The notes under the pieces are model-generated. The model made no database searches. It was not told where the DNA came from and worked only from the letters and a program-made list of their open reading frames with translations. Both the position numbers and the translations under genes were made by a program. Shown here in pieces: positions 29,101 to 39,634 of a stretch of DNA of 64,000 nucleotides. The stretch is taken from positions 32,596 through 96,595 of the forward strand of contig JANYFE010000104.1 of NCBI GenBank assembly GCA_025362795.1, in the 5' to 3' direction. This stretch comes from Rhodobacterales bacterium. GTDB taxonomy: Bacteria > Pseudomonadota > Alphaproteobacteria > Rhodobacterales > Rhodobacteraceae. How positions within the stretch are numbered: the stretch's first letter is position 1; the number at the start of each line of letters is the position of its first letter.

Positions 29101-30013
29101 CCTTCGGGCTGCAGCGCAGGCCTCCACCAGACCCGAAAGCCAGTGGCGCGCGATCTGGCAGCAGTTCCGCACCCACAAAGGTGCGGCCTTCGGTCTGGTG
29201 GTGCTGGCGATCCTGATCCTGGCCGTGCTGATCGGACCCTTTGTCTGGCACCCCGCCAAACTGACCGTGGTCGAGGCGATAAAGTCCAAGAACCTCGGTC
29301 CGACCTGGCGGTTTCCGCTTGGCACCGATCAGATCGGCCGCGACATGCTGGGCCGGATGATCCAGGCCGGCAAAGTCTCGCTGGCGGTCGGCTTTGTCGC
29401 CATGCTGATTGCGCTGACCTTCGGCACCACGATCGGCATCCTGGCGGGCTACTTCAAACGCCTCGACGGCCCCCTGATGCGGCTGACTGACATCTTCTTG
29501 TCGCTGCCGCTGATCCCTCTGCTGCTGGTTCTGGTCATGCTGTTTCGGGACAATGTGGCGGGCATTCTGGGGCCGGAACTCGGGGCCTTCACACTGATCG
29601 TCTTTGCCATCGGCATCACCTCATGGATGCAAGCGGCCCGCATCGTGCGCGGCGAGGTGCTGGCGCTGAAAGAGCGTGAATATGTCATAGCCTCCCGCTC
29701 GATCGGCGCCCCGGCCCGCCGGATCATCCTGCGTCACATCCTGCCCAACGTCATCTCGCCCGTGATGGTCGCAGCCACCCTGGGCATTGCCGATGCCATC
29801 ATAACCGAATCCGTTCTGTCCTTCCTCGGCCTCGGCTTTCCGCCCGACTTCCCGACCTGGGGCCGCCTGCTGTTCGACGGCCTCAGCTACCTGCAACTTT
29901 ACCCCGAGCGGGTGATCTGGCCCGGCCTCGCCATCTCGCTGACCGTGCTGTCGGTCAATTACATCGGCGACGGGCTGCGCGACGCGCTCGACCCCAGGAT
30001 CAGAGGGCGCTAA
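29093..30013 (+). CDS. ABC transporter permease (DppC type)
   Basis: The 306-residue second permease has an N-terminal cytoplasmic segment, then FGLVVLAILILAVLIGPF as the first helix. The EAA-type motif ALKEREYVIASRSIGAPARR precedes LRHILPN. The ATG at 29093 overlaps the last codons of the previous gene; the upstream ATG at 29057 lies inside that gene and is not used. It closes the five-gene transporter operon. Confidence 0.93.
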   Translation: MTDLRAAAQASTRPESQWRAIWQQFRTHKGAAFGLVVLAILILAVLIGPFVWHPAKLTVVEAIKSKNLGPTWRFPLGTDQIGRDMLGRMIQAGKVSLAVGFVAMLIALTFGTTIGILAGYFKRLDGPLMRLTDIFLSLPLIPLLLVLVMLFRDNVAGILGPELGAFTLIVFAIGITSWMQAARIVRGEVLALKEREYVIASRSIGAPARRIILRHILPNVISPVMVAATLGIADAIITESVLSFLGLGFPPDFPTWGRLLFDGLSYLQLYPERVIWPGLAISLTVLSVNYIGDGLRDALDPRIRGR

Positions 30014-30159
30014 GGCGCGGCGCTTTTTCCGGACGGATCAAATCGTGTGGCCTGAATGACTTTTCGCAGAAAGTCGCGCGAATTCTTGGACTTCGTCAGA
30101 AATACCAACCCATTCATTTCACATGCTTCTGCAAAACGTCTGAACCCGGGCGCGTCGCG

Positions 30160-31443
30160 TCAATGAACCCCCGCCCTGATCCGCCGCACCATACCCCACA
30201 CGGCCAAAATCACCAGAGGCGTCAGCAGGGCCATGGCCCAGGGCTTCTTCATCCCCCAGCGCTCCAGCAACGGCGCCGCCACATAGGCCGCCAGACTGAC
30301 TGCATAATAGCTGATCGCGACCACCGACAATCCCTCCACCGTGTGCTGCAACCGCAGGGCCAGATCGGCCCGCCGGTCCATGCTTTCCAGCAGCTTCTGG
30401 TTCTGCGCCGACCGCTCCACATCCACCCGGGTCCGCAACAGTTCTGCCGCGCGCTGCGCCCGCTCTGCCATCGACCGCAACCGGCCATCGGTCGATTTCA
30501 CGGTCCGCATCGCAGGATCATAGCGCCGCATCATGAACTCGCCAAAGGTCTGCCGCCCGCCCAGCCGTTCCTCGCGCAGAACCTCGATCCGCTGGTTGAC
30601 AATCGCCTCATAGGCCAATGTCGCGCCGAACCGGAACGACATCCGCACCGCCAGACTTTCCAGCTCCGACGCGATCGTCAGCAGGTCGTGCAGCGCGGTT
30701 TCCGCAGGCCGGTCCTCTGCATCCAGCCCCGTCACCAGCGCCGACAACCGCGGGTCCAGAATGTTCAGAACACCCGTCAACTCCCGCGCCCGGATCAGGC
30801 CCAGCATCGACATGGCGCGGTATGTCTCGATCTCGCACAGCCGCTGCACGATCCGGCCGATCCGTCGCGCCCCGGTGTCAGGCCGCACGAACACCGCAAA
30901 CCGCATGTGGCCCGCCGGATCAATCCGGAAATCCCCGGCAACCACCGCCGCCCGGTCCACCACCCAGGCCACCGCCAGACTTTCCGCGACAAACCAGTCA
31001 TCCAGCCGTGCCGCGATCTCTGTCACGTCCTCGGGCATGACCTCGACCCGCACCAGGACCGACGCGATCCGTTTGCCCGGTGCCGCCGCCAGCCAATTCT
31101 CGGGAAAGACCTCGGCCTCGAACGGATCAAATGGCCGGGCCGACCGCCCGGGCGTAAAGGCCGAATAGGTCACGAACTCGGTATGGCTTTCCCATTTCAC
31201 GTCAGACCGGCCCAGCGGACCAGAGAAATGGGTGGCCTCCGGCTGCGGATGGACCGACCCGTGCCGGTCCAGCAAGTCCACCAGATGCGCCCGGTCCTGT
31301 GCCCGGTCCCGCCCAGCCGAATCTCCCGGCTCCTTGATCGCCACAAACACCGCCATGCAGGGTGCTACCAGCACCGGGAACGGCCGCGCATGCAACTCGT
31401 TCACCAAAGCATAGCGCAGGGGGTGGTCATCGCTTGGCATCAT
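30160..31443 (-). CDS. DUF3422 family membrane-anchored protein
   Basis: The 427-residue product matches DUF3422 by its opening HPLRYALVNELHARPFP and by VKWESHTEFVTYSAFTPG. Most of the protein is soluble; a helical segment rich in Ala, Arg and Glu (about residues 310-365) precedes two C-terminal membrane helices (VVAISYYAVSLAAYVAAPLL and PWAMALLTPLVILAVWGMV). The family is widespread in proteobacteria without a known function. It lies alone between the transporter operon and pntB. Two adjacent ATGs at 31443 and 31440 could both start it. Confidence 0.85.
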   Translation of the reverse strand: MMPSDDHPLRYALVNELHARPFPVLVAPCMAVFVAIKEPGDSAGRDRAQDRAHLVDLLDRHGSVHPQPEATHFSGPLGRSDVKWESHTEFVTYSAFTPGRSARPFDPFEAEVFPENWLAAAPGKRIASVLVRVEVMPEDVTEIAARLDDWFVAESLAVAWVVDRAAVVAGDFRIDPAGHMRFAVFVRPDTGARRIGRIVQRLCEIETYRAMSMLGLIRARELTGVLNILDPRLSALVTGLDAEDRPAETALHDLLTIASELESLAVRMSFRFGATLAYEAIVNQRIEVLREERLGGRQTFGEFMMRRYDPAMRTVKSTDGRLRSMAERAQRAAELLRTRVDVERSAQNQKLLESMDRRADLALRLQHTVEGLSVVAISYYAVSLAAYVAAPLLERWGMKKPWAMALLTPLVILAVWGMVRRIRAGVH

Positions 31444-31609
31444 CGAACCTTGTGCAGGGGCGGTTCGATCTGCTTACCGGGATTTGTCACAAGAGAAAGC
31501 GGAAATCGCAATGAAACCCGGCCCTTGGCGGTACACTTTGGCACACCGACATTTTTCGCACGGCCCGACCCGGGGCCGCGCGCATCGCCAGGTTTCCGGC
31601 AGCCTTGCC

Positions 31610-33043
31610 CTATTCGATCAACGGCAACAGCGCATCCAGCGACTTTTTGGCATCGCCATAATACATCCGGCAATTGTCCTTGTAGAACAGCGGATTTTCG
31701 ATCCCCGAATAGCCGGTGCCCTGTCCCCGCTTCAACACGATCACCAGTTTGGCCTTCCAGCACTCCAGCACCGGCATCCCCGCGATGGGCGAGTTCGGAT
31801 CCTCCTGTGCTGCCGGGTTGACGATGTCATTCGACCCGATGACAATCGCCACATCGGTTGACGGGAAATCGGCGTTGATCTCGTCCATCTCCAGCACGAT
31901 GTCATACGGCACCTTGGCCTCGGCCAGCAGAACGTTCATGTGCCCCGGCAACCGCCCAGCGACCGGATGGATGGCAAACCGCACGGTCTTGCCCCGCGCC
32001 CGCAGCTTGCGGGTCAGTTCCGATACGGATTGCTGCGCCTGCGCCACCGCCATGCCATAGCCCGGAATGATGATGACGCTGTCCGCGTCATTCAACGCCG
32101 CGGCCACCCCATCCACATCCGTTGCCACCATCTCGCCCGCAATCTCCATCGCGGGGCCGGTCACGGTGCCAAAGCCGCCCAGGATCACCGAGATGAAACT
32201 GCGGTTCATCGCCTTGCACATGATGTAACTCAGGATCGCCCCCGACGACCCCACTAGCGCCCCGGTCACGATCAGCAGATCGTTGCCCAGCGTGAAACCG
32301 ATCGCCGCCGCCGCCCAACCGGAATAGCTGTTCAGCATCGACACCACGACCGGCATATCCGCCCCGCCGATCCCCATGATCAGATGATAGCCAATGAACA
32401 GCGCCAGCACCGTCATCAACACCAGCGCCCAGATCCCCGCCCCGTTGAAATACAGCACCAGCAACACCAGAGACCCCAGCGCCGCCCCGGCGTTCAGCAG
32501 ATGGCCGCCCGGCAACTTGACCGCCTTGCCATCCACTTTTCCCGCCAGCTTCAGGAACGCAATCACCGACCCGGTGAACGTAACCGCACCGATGAACACG
32601 CCCAGAAAGACTTCGACATGCAGAATGGCGATTTCGATCGCGTCTTTTTGCGCCAGGACCGCTGCAAACCCGATCAGGGCCTGCCGCGCCGTGGCATCCA
32701 TTGCCTGCACCCCGACCAGCTCCAGATGCGCGTTATAGCCAATCAGCACCGCCGCCAGACCTACGAAACTGTGCAGCGCCGCCACCAGTTGCGGCATTTC
32801 CGTCATCTGGACCCGCGTGGCGACATACCAACCGGCCACAGCCCCCACCGCAACCATCGCGGCAATCACCCAGACATGGTCCACGTCCGGCGAAAACACG
32901 GTGGCGCCAACCGCCAGCGCCATACCCACGATGCCATACCACACCGCGCGCTTGGCGCTTTCCTGCCCTGACAATCCGCCAAGGGCCAGGATGAACAACA
33001 CCGCCGCCGCGATATAGGCGGCACTCACAATTCCAATGCTCAT
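31610..33043 (-). CDS. pntB: NAD(P) transhydrogenase subunit beta
   Basis: PntB with PntA couples hydride transfer from NADH to NADP+ to proton entry across the inner membrane. The 477-residue product has about eight or nine membrane helices followed by the NADP-binding domain [17 protein letters not shown] near residue 315, and [19 protein letters not shown] near the C-terminus. The ATG at 33043 ([10 protein letters not shown]) follows GAGGGCGGG. pntA lies 10 bases upstream on the same strand, forming a pntAB operon. Confidence 0.96.
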   Translation of the reverse strand: MSIGIVSAAYIAAAVLFILALGGLSGQESAKRAVWYGIVGMALAVGATVFSPDVDHVWVIAAMVAVGAVAGWYVATRVQMTEMPQLVAALHSFVGLAAVLIGYNAHLELVGVQAMDATARQALIGFAAVLAQKDAIEIAILHVEVFLGVFIGAVTFTGSVIAFLKLAGKVDGKAVKLPGGHLLNAGAALGSLVLLVLYFNGAGIWALVLMTVLALFIGYHLIMGIGGADMPVVVSMLNSYSGWAAAAIGFTLGNDLLIVTGALVGSSGAILSYIMCKAMNRSFISVILGGFGTVTGPAMEIAGEMVATDVDGVAAALNDADSVIIIPGYGMAVAQAQQSVSELTRKLRARGKTVRFAIHPVAGRLPGHMNVLLAEAKVPYDIVLEMDEINADFPSTDVAIVIGSNDIVNPAAQEDPNSPIAGMPVLECWKAKLVIVLKRGQGTGYSGIENPLFYKDNCRMYYGDAKKSLDALLPLIE

Positions 33044-33053
33044 AGGCCCGCCC

Positions 33054-34631
33054 TCACGACTTCTGGAACATGGCAAGCATCCGGCGCGTCACCAGAAAGC
33101 CACCAACGATATTGATACTGGCAATCAGCACGGCGACCGCGGCCAGCACCACCACCAGCCCGTTACCCGACCCGATCTGCAGCAGGGCCCCCAGGATCAC
33201 GATCCCCGAGATGGCATTCGTAACCGACATCAGCGGCGTGTGCAGCGCATGGCTCACATTCCAGATGACCGAAAAGCCGATGAAACACGCCAGCGCAAAC
33301 ACCATGAAATGCGCCATAAAATCTGACGGCGCATAGGCCCCGATCAACGCGATCACCACCGCGGCGCCGACCAGCATGCCAACCTGACTGCGTGTCTTGG
33401 CCTTGAAACTGGCAGCCTCTTGCGCCTTCTTTTCCTCAACGGTCAATTCCTTGACCTTCTCACGCGGCTTTTGCACCGCAATCGCGGCGATCTTGGGCGG
33501 AGGTGGCGGAAAGGTAACCGCCCCGGCAGTGACCACGGTCGACCCGCGAATAACGTCATCTTCCATGTTCTGCACAATCACACCGTCTTTCTTTGGTGTA
33601 AGATCGTTCAACATGTTCTTGATGTTGTTGGAATAAAGCGTCGACGCTTGTGTCGCCATCCGGCTCGGGAAATCGGTATAGCCCACCACCGTCACGCCAT
33701 TGTCGCTGACAATCTTCTGATCCGGCACCGTCAGGTCGCAATTGCCGCCGCGTTCCGCCGCAAGGTCGATCACCACCGACCCCGGTTTCATCGCCGCGAC
33801 CATATCCGCCAGCCACAGCTTCGGCGCTGGCCGTCCCGGGATCAGCGCGGTGGTGATCACGATGTCGATATCCGGGGCCAGTTCGCGGAACTTCGCCAGC
33901 TGCTTGGCCTGAAATGCCGGGGTCGAAGGCGCCGCATAGCCGCCGGTCGCCGCACCATCCGGCAATTCCGACGCGTCAAACTCCAGATAAACGAAACTCG
34001 CCCCCATCGATTCGATCTGCTCGGCCACCTCTGGCCGCACATCAAAGGCATAGACTATCGCACCCAGCGAAACACTGGTGCCAATCGCAGCAAGTCCCGC
34101 CACCCCCGCGCCCACCACCAGCACCTTGGCCGGCGGCACTTTCCCGGCCGCCGTCACCTGCCCAGTGAAAAAGCGACCAAAGTTGTTCCCCGCTTCGATC
34201 ACCGCACGGTAGCCCGCGATATTCGCCATCGACGACAGCGCATCCATCTTCTGGGCCCGGCTGATCCGCGGCACCATATCCATCGCAATCACCGTCGCCC
34301 CGCGCGCCTTGGCCACCTCCAGCAGTTCCGCGTTCTGCGCCGGGTAAAAGAAGCTGATCAGGGTCTGCCCCGGCCGCAGCGCCTCGGCCTCCGCCCGCTC
34401 CGGCCCGCGCACCTTCACGATCACATCCGCCGCCGCCACCACTTCCGCCGCGCCCTGCAGCACCTCGATCCCCGCTTTGGCATACAGCGCATCGGCAAAC
34501 CCGGCCTTGACCCCGGCCCCGGACTGCACGACGCAGCTGTGACCCAGCTTTACCAGCTGCACCGCCGAATCCGGTGTCATCGCCACCCGGTTTTCGCCCG
34601 GGAATACCTCTGCCAACGCGCCAATCTTCAT
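33054..34631 (-). CDS. pntA: NAD(P) transhydrogenase subunit alpha (single-chain type)
   Basis: The 525-residue product contains the NAD-binding domain I ([20 protein letters not shown], later [21 protein letters not shown]) fused to four C-terminal membrane helices starting at about residue 400 ([17 protein letters not shown]). This is the E. coli-type undivided PntA, whereas several alphaproteobacteria split it into PntAA and PntAB. The start at 34631 has GGGGAG six bases upstream. The reading frame stays open for another 334 codons into the antisense of kynU, which is not coding. Confidence 0.96.
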   Translation of the reverse strand: MKIGALAEVFPGENRVAMTPDSAVQLVKLGHSCVVQSGAGVKAGFADALYAKAGIEVLQGAAEVVAAADVIVKVRGPERAEAEALRPGQTLISFFYPAQNAELLEVAKARGATVIAMDMVPRISRAQKMDALSSMANIAGYRAVIEAGNNFGRFFTGQVTAAGKVPPAKVLVVGAGVAGLAAIGTSVSLGAIVYAFDVRPEVAEQIESMGASFVYLEFDASELPDGAATGGYAAPSTPAFQAKQLAKFRELAPDIDIVITTALIPGRPAPKLWLADMVAAMKPGSVVIDLAAERGGNCDLTVPDQKIVSDNGVTVVGYTDFPSRMATQASTLYSNNIKNMLNDLTPKKDGVIVQNMEDDVIRGSTVVTAGAVTFPPPPPKIAAIAVQKPREKVKELTVEEKKAQEAASFKAKTRSQVGMLVGAAVVIALIGAYAPSDFMAHFMVFALACFIGFSVIWNVSHALHTPLMSVTNAISGIVILGALLQIGSGNGLVVVLAAVAVLIASINIVGGFLVTRRMLAMFQKS

Positions 34632-34820
34632 CGCATGCTCCCCATCCGCCTGATGGGAAGCCATAGCATCGCCCAACCCGATTTCAACGCCATAATGCGC
34701 CGTCCCGGAAATTGACCCCGGCCAAAGTCGCCGACAAACAATTTTAAGCTTGAAGTTATACGGCCATCCCCTATTGCTACCGGGGCCATCGACGTGCAGG
34801 CTGACATTGGAGACAGCACC

Positions 34821-36017
34821 ATGACAACCGATTTTGCCGCGACCAAGGCCCAGTTTCACCTGCCCGCAGGCATCACCTATCTGGATGGCAATTCGCTGGG
34901 TCCCCTGCCGAAAACCGCCGCCGCCCGCGTCGCGCAGACCGTCAACGCTGAATGGGGCGAAATGCTGATCACCGGATGGAACAAGGCCGGCTGGATGGAC
35001 CAGCCGTCGCGCATCGGTGACCGGATCGCCAGACTGATCGGTGCCGAACCCGGCCATGTCGTGATGGGCGACACCCTGTCGATCAAGGTCTATCAGGCCC
35101 TCGCCTCCTGCCTCGACCTCAACCCGACCCGCCGCGTGATCCTGTCCGACACCGGCAACTTCCCGTCCGACCTGTATATGGCGCAAGGCCTGTGCCAGAC
35201 GCTGGGTCAGGGCTACACCTTGAAAACCGTCGCCCCCGAGGATGTCCTTGCTACCATCGACGACACCATCGCCGTCACCCTGATCACCGAGGTTGACTAC
35301 CGCACCGGCCGCAAACACGACATGGCCGCCATCACGGCAAAAGCCCACGCCCACGGTGCCCTCACCATCTGGGATCTTGCCCATTCGGCCGGTGCGCTTC
35401 CCGTCCATCTGTCCCGGGCCCGGGCCGATTTTGCCGTCGGCTGCACCTACAAATACCTGAATTCCGGCCCGGGCGGCCCCGCCTTCATCTACATAGCCCC
35501 CCGGCACGCCGCCACCACCCGCCCGGCGCTCAGCGGCTGGCTTGGCCACGAATCCCCCTTCGCCTTCGACCAGACCTACCGCCCCGGTGCCGGCATCGAA
35601 CGCATGCGGGTCGGCACCCCACCTATCTTGCAACTCGCCGCGTTAGAGGCCGCCCTCGACATCTGGGACCAGGTCGACCTGAACGATCTGCGCCAGCAAT
35701 CGCTGACCCTCACCGATCAGTTCATTGCCGGTGTCGAAGCGTCCTGTCCGACCCTGCGCCTTGTCACCCCGCGCGACCACGCCATCCGCGGCAGCCAGGT
35801 GTCCTTCCACCACCCCGAAGGTTACGCGATCATGCAAGCGCTGATCGCCCACGGCGTGATCGGCGACTTCCGCGCCCCCGACATCCTGCGCTTCGGCTTC
35901 ACCCCGCTTTACATCGACAAAACCGACACCGCCAAAGCGATCGCGGTTCTGTCGAGAATCATGGCCGAAAACCTGTGGGACAATCCCGCCTACAAAACCC
36001 GCGCCAAAGTCACCTGA
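34821..36017 (+). CDS. kynU: Kynureninase
   Basis: This PLP enzyme cleaves kynurenine to anthranilate and alanine in tryptophan breakdown. The 398-residue product opens [20 protein letters not shown], a family hallmark. [15 protein letters not shown] carries the PLP-pairing Asp, and the PLP lysine is in [16 protein letters not shown] near residue 212. The ATG at 34821 has ggag eight bases upstream; the frame opens earlier at 34794. The GH5 gene starts one base after its stop, so the two are cotranscribed and probably translationally coupled. Divergent from pntA. Confidence 0.95.
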   Translation: MTTDFAATKAQFHLPAGITYLDGNSLGPLPKTAAARVAQTVNAEWGEMLITGWNKAGWMDQPSRIGDRIARLIGAEPGHVVMGDTLSIKVYQALASCLDLNPTRRVILSDTGNFPSDLYMAQGLCQTLGQGYTLKTVAPEDVLATIDDTIAVTLITEVDYRTGRKHDMAAITAKAHAHGALTIWDLAHSAGALPVHLSRARADFAVGCTYKYLNSGPGGPAFIYIAPRHAATTRPALSGWLGHESPFAFDQTYRPGAGIERMRVGTPPILQLAALEAALDIWDQVDLNDLRQQSLTLTDQFIAGVEASCPTLRLVTPRDHAIRGSQVSFHHPEGYAIMQALIAHGVIGDFRAPDILRFGFTPLYIDKTDTAKAIAVLSRIMAENLWDNPAYKTRAKVT

Positions 36018-36018
36018 C

Positions 36019-37323
36019 ATGACCACGAAATCCGCAAGTTCCTTACCCCGCAAATGCCCGCCAGTCGAACCCGTGCGCCCGGCTTTCCGCCGCGCCATGG
36101 CGATCTGCGCCGCCGCAGCCCATCTTGCCTTAGCAGCCGCCGCCCAAGCCGACACCGCCGCCGACCGCTTCCAGCCCCACCGCGGCCTCAACTTCGACAT
36201 CTGGGTCGACTGGCTGCCAACCGAGCAGATCGTCAGCCAAAAGGGCTTTCTCGACCTTTACCCCGACTGGCGCAGCCACGTCTCCCCCGCTGCCATCACC
36301 GCCCTGAAATCGCAGGGCTATGATTTCGCCCGCCTGCCGATGGATCCCGCGCCCCTGCTGCGGCTTGGCCCCGGTGCGCCGCAAGATGCGCTGATCGACC
36401 AGATCGGCCAAGCGGCGGCGCAGGTGCAGATGACCGGCCTCAAGGTCATCATCGACATGCACGCCTTCCCGCGCGACGACGCTTGGGGCGTTGACAGCCT
36501 GATGGACACCCCCGCCCTGTTTGACGCTTATGTCACCCTGATCGGCAAGATCGCCGCCCGCCTGAACGGCATGGACCCCGACCGCACCGCGTTTGAACTT
36601 TTGAACGAGCCGACCAATGATTGCGACGCCATCTACGGCGACAGCCCCGCCGCCTGGCCCGCGATGCAGATCCGCCTGCACGATGCCGCCCGCGCCGCCG
36701 CCCCCGACCTGCCGCTGGTCCTGTCCGGTGCCTGCTGGGGCGGTGCCGACGGTCTGGCCAAATTAAGCCCCTCGCCAGATGCCAACACGCTTTACAGCTT
36801 TCACTCCTACACCCCATTCCTGTTTTCTCATCAAGCCGCCACCTGGACCGGCGGGCTCGAATCCGTGCTGCGCCACCTGCCCTATCCGCCCACGCTTTTG
36901 ACCGACGCCGAGGCCGCCACGCTGGCCAAAGCTGCGGCGACTTTTGCGGCATCCCACGGCATCACCACCGACCCGCCTGCCACGCTGGACAATTTGACCA
37001 CCGCCATCGCCGCCTACCGCGACAGCGCCGATGGCCATATCACCGACGACATCGGCGTCGCCGCCCACTGGGCCGCCAGCCACGACATTCCGCCCAATCG
37101 CTTGCTCCTGGGCGAGTTTGGCGCCAATGCCGACCCCACGACCGCCACCGCCGCTGACACCGCCAGCCGCCTGCGGTTTTTGACTGCCAAACGTCAGGCG
37201 GCAGAGGCGCTAGGCATCAGCTGGGCGGTCTGGTCATGGTCCGGCAGCTTTGGCGTGGCTGCGGACACCCCTGACCGCGCGCCTTACCCCGCCGTTTGCA
37301 ACGCCCTTGGCCTGACGTGCTAA
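36019..37323 (+). CDS. Secreted glycoside hydrolase family 5 protein (cellulase-like)
   Basis: The 434-residue product has an N-terminal signal peptide: a long basic region, then AMAICAAAAHLALAAAAQA, with cleavage likely near residue 45. A GH5-type TIM barrel follows: RGLNFDIWVDWL at the first strand, VIIDMHAFPRD, the acid/base Glu197 in FELLNEPTND, and a likely nucleophile Glu366 in LLLGEFGAN. The WSWSG segment ends the barrel. It probably cleaves beta-glucan or a related glycan in the periplasm or outside. An alternative start at 36097 would give a shorter signal peptide. Its position between kynU and kynA genes, with one-base spacing, is unexpected for a glycosidase. Confidence 0.82.
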   Translation: MTTKSASSLPRKCPPVEPVRPAFRRAMAICAAAAHLALAAAAQADTAADRFQPHRGLNFDIWVDWLPTEQIVSQKGFLDLYPDWRSHVSPAAITALKSQGYDFARLPMDPAPLLRLGPGAPQDALIDQIGQAAAQVQMTGLKVIIDMHAFPRDDAWGVDSLMDTPALFDAYVTLIGKIAARLNGMDPDRTAFELLNEPTNDCDAIYGDSPAAWPAMQIRLHDAARAAAPDLPLVLSGACWGGADGLAKLSPSPDANTLYSFHSYTPFLFSHQAATWTGGLESVLRHLPYPPTLLTDAEAATLAKAAATFAASHGITTDPPATLDNLTTAIAAYRDSADGHITDDIGVAAHWAASHDIPPNRLLLGEFGANADPTTATAADTASRLRFLTAKRQAAEALGISWAVWSWSGSFGVAADTPDRAPYPAVCNALGLTC

Positions 37324-37799
37324 TAGCCGCGCCCACCATCCGCCCCTACCGACCGGCAGATCGCGCCGCCGCCGCATTTGTGTTCTACCGTGCCGTCCGC
37401 GAAGGGGCCGCCGCCCATTATCCGGCAGCCGAACTGGCCGCCTGGGCCTCCTCACCAGAACCCGACCGGCAACGGCCCGACAAGCTCGACAGCCAGTGGT
37501 GCTATGTCGCCGAAGACGACGGTCGCATGACCGGTTTCTTCTCGATGGACGAAACAGGCTACCTCGACATGGCCTTTGTAATCCCCGAGGTCATGGGCGA
37601 TGGCACCGCCGCCGCCCTCTATGATACGGTGATGACCCGCGCCCGATCCGCCGGTCTGACCCATTTCACGGTGCGGGCCGCCCACCAGTCAAGCCGGTTT
37701 CTGTCACGCCGGGACTGGCACCTCGACCGGATGGAAACCTTTACCGAAGACGGTGAAACCTACACCGCCGCCCTGATGTATCTGGACCTGATCCCATGA
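37317..37799 (+). CDS. GNAT family N-acetyltransferase
   Basis: The 160-residue product is a GNAT-fold acetyl-CoA-dependent acyltransferase: [13 protein letters not shown] at the first strand, [32 protein letters not shown] as strand 4 and the pyrophosphate-binding turn, and [20 protein letters not shown] near the end. The start is probably the GTG at 37317, which overlaps the GH5 stop; a TTG at 37296 is the alternative. Its stop overlaps the ATG of kynA (ATGA). The acceptor is unknown; in this context an amine of the kynurenine pathway or a toxic analogue is possible but unproven. Confidence 0.8.
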   Translation: MLIAAPTIRPYRPADRAAAAFVFYRAVREGAAAHYPAAELAAWASSPEPDRQRPDKLDSQWCYVAEDDGRMTGFFSMDETGYLDMAFVIPEVMGDGTAAALYDTVMTRARSAGLTHFTVRAAHQSSRFLSRRDWHLDRMETFTEDGETYTAALMYLDLIP

Positions 37800-38626
37800 C
37801 CTATGACCCCACCCGCGACGGTGCCGACGCCGCCGTCCATGCCCCGATGTCCTATGGCGACTACCTGCACATCGACCAGATCCTGTCAGCGCAAAGCCTG
37901 CTGACCGGGGCGCATGACGAGATGCTGTTCATCATCCAGCACCAGACCTCCGAACTCTGGATGAAACTCGCCCTGCACGAACTTGACGCGGCCCGCCGCG
38001 CCATAGCCTCCGGCCGGGTGCGCGAGGCGTTCAAGATGCTGGCCCGCATTGCCCGCATTTTCGAACAGCTGAACAACGCCTGGGATGTCCTGCGCACCAT
38101 GACTCCCGCCGACTACACCACCTTCCGCGAAGGTCTGGGCCAGTCCTCTGGCTTCCAGTCCCACCAGTATCGCCTGATCGAATTTGCCGTCGGCAACCGC
38201 AACACCGCGATGTTGCGCCCCCATGCCCACCGCCCCGATGTGACCGCCCTTCTCGAGGCTGAACTCGCCCGCCCCTCGCTGTATGACGAGGCGCTGCGCT
38301 ACCTGCACCGCGCCGGCCTGCCGGTGCCCGCCGATGTCCTGACCCGCGATCTGCGGCAAAACTGGACCGCCCGCGACGATGTCCGCGCCGCCTGGGAAAT
38401 TGTCTACCGCGACCCGCAGGCGCATTGGCAGGAATACGAACTGGCCGAAAAGCTGGTGGATTTCGAAGATTACTTCCGCCGCTGGCGTTTCAACCACGTC
38501 ACCACCGTTGAACGGGTGATCGGCTTCAAACGCGGCACCGGCGGCACGGCGGGTGTCAGCTATCTGAAAAAAATGCTGGAGGTGGAACTATTCCCCGAAC
38601 TCTGGCACCTGCGCACCACACTTTGA
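37796..38626 (+). CDS. kynA: Tryptophan 2,3-dioxygenase
   Basis: This haem enzyme opens the indole ring of L-tryptophan to N-formylkynurenine, the first step of the kynurenine route. The 276-residue product has the family start [15 protein letters not shown], then [31 protein letters not shown], and [18 protein letters not shown] carrying the haem-ligating His, followed by [13 protein letters not shown]. It is translationally coupled to the GNAT gene. Formylkynurenine hydrolase (kynB) is not in the window. Confidence 0.96.
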   Translation: MTYDPTRDGADAAVHAPMSYGDYLHIDQILSAQSLLTGAHDEMLFIIQHQTSELWMKLALHELDAARRAIASGRVREAFKMLARIARIFEQLNNAWDVLRTMTPADYTTFREGLGQSSGFQSHQYRLIEFAVGNRNTAMLRPHAHRPDVTALLEAELARPSLYDEALRYLHRAGLPVPADVLTRDLRQNWTARDDVRAAWEIVYRDPQAHWQEYELAEKLVDFEDYFRRWRFNHVTTVERVIGFKRGTGGTAGVSYLKKMLEVELFPELWHLRTTL

Positions 38627-38747
38627 TCCTCCTCACCTTTGCGTGAGATTTGGCGCTTTGACTGATGCGAACCATTGAACTACCCTTGGAAACAATGGAC
38701 GCCGGACACAGAGCAGGTGATCCGGAATTTTGCGGGGATAGTGACCA

Positions 38748-39545
38748 ATGCGATTTGCGATGCTGAAATTTCTGGCCGCCTCGGCCATGATGGGGTCGCT
38801 TGCGGCCTGCGTTCCTGAATTGGGCGTGAACATGTCCGCCACATCGCCGGCGCAGCCCGCTGTGGTGGCGGTCGATCCGGCCCATTATGCCGCCCAGCCC
38901 GACGAAAGCTATACGGTCCCCGCCGTGCCCGTCGCCGAGGTGCCGGAAGAGTTTCAACGCCAGACGGTGGATTACACCAGCGACGAACCGGTTGGCACCA
39001 TCATCATCGACCCCGGGTCCAAACATCTGTATCTGGTCACGGCCCGCAATCAGGCCCTGCGCTACGGCATTGCAGTCGGTCGCTCCGGCTTTGGATGGTC
39101 GGGCGAGGCTGATATCGTCGGGCGCACCACCTGGCCGAAATGGATTCCGCCCTACGAAATGATCGACCGCCGCCCCGAACTGGAAAAGTTCCGCGATGTC
39201 GGCCAACCCGGCGGCCTGACCAACCCCTTGGGGGCGCGTGCGCTGTATCTCAAGACCAACGGCGTCGATTACGGCTACCGCATCCATGGCACGCCGGAAT
39301 GGGAAAGCATCGGCCACAACGCCTCGTCAGGCTGCATCCGCATGATCAACCAGGACGTGATGGACCTCTACAACCGCGTTCCCGACGGCACCCATGTCGT
39401 GGTGCTGAACGAAGACGGCAGCTTCCCGACCAAACTGACCGTGCCAGTGGTCAAAAAGCCCGCCGTCAAGAAAGCCGCAACCCCGGCCGCACCTCCGCCA
39501 CCGGCGCCCGAACCGGACACCCACCCGGTCTACGGCCCGCTCTGA
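38748..39545 (+). CDS. L,D-transpeptidase lipoprotein (YkuD family)
   Basis: The product cross-links peptidoglycan (3-3 links) or attaches proteins to it. It has 265 residues. The N-terminus has a lipobox, GSLAAC, with the lipidated Cys at 21, so it is exported and anchored. The YkuD domain runs from about residue 80, with IHGTPEWESIGHNASSGCIR carrying the catalytic His and Cys. A Pro/Ala/Lys-rich tail of about 40 residues follows (KKPAVKKAATPAAPPPPAP), probably extended and disordered. Confidence 0.93.
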   Translation: MRFAMLKFLAASAMMGSLAACVPELGVNMSATSPAQPAVVAVDPAHYAAQPDESYTVPAVPVAEVPEEFQRQTVDYTSDEPVGTIIIDPGSKHLYLVTARNQALRYGIAVGRSGFGWSGEADIVGRTTWPKWIPPYEMIDRRPELEKFRDVGQPGGLTNPLGARALYLKTNGVDYGYRIHGTPEWESIGHNASSGCIRMINQDVMDLYNRVPDGTHVVVLNEDGSFPTKLTVPVVKKPAVKKAATPAAPPPPAPEPDTHPVYGPL

Positions 39546-39586
39546 CCCGGCACAGGGAATGCCGACCCGCAATGTTAGGCCAACCA

Positions 39587-39616
39587 GACTGCCGGGGCTC
39601 CGTGCGCCCGGCAGTC
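39587..39616. terminator. Bidirectional hairpin between convergent genes
   Basis: GACTGCCGGG (39587-39596) and CCCGGCAGTC (39607-39616) form a perfect 10-base stem with a 10-base loop, between the ends of the L,D-transpeptidase and sugar isomerase genes. There is no clear U-run on either strand. Confidence 0.6.
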
Positions 39617-39634
39617 ATCCCCGCGAACCGGACG

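Noticed and set aside
30163..31821. 552-codon plus-strand open frame over the DUF3422 gene
   Set aside because: Arg/Pro/His-rich sequence without domains, antisense to a conserved family and overlapping pntB; a shadow frame.
33420..34715. 431-codon plus-strand open frame over pntA
   Set aside because: Shadow of pntA, rich in Arg and His with no recognisable motif.
34632..35633. 334-codon N-terminal extension of PntA giving an 859-residue fusion
   Set aside because: The extension is antisense to kynU; PntA similarity and a GGGGAG ribosome-binding site start exactly at 34631.
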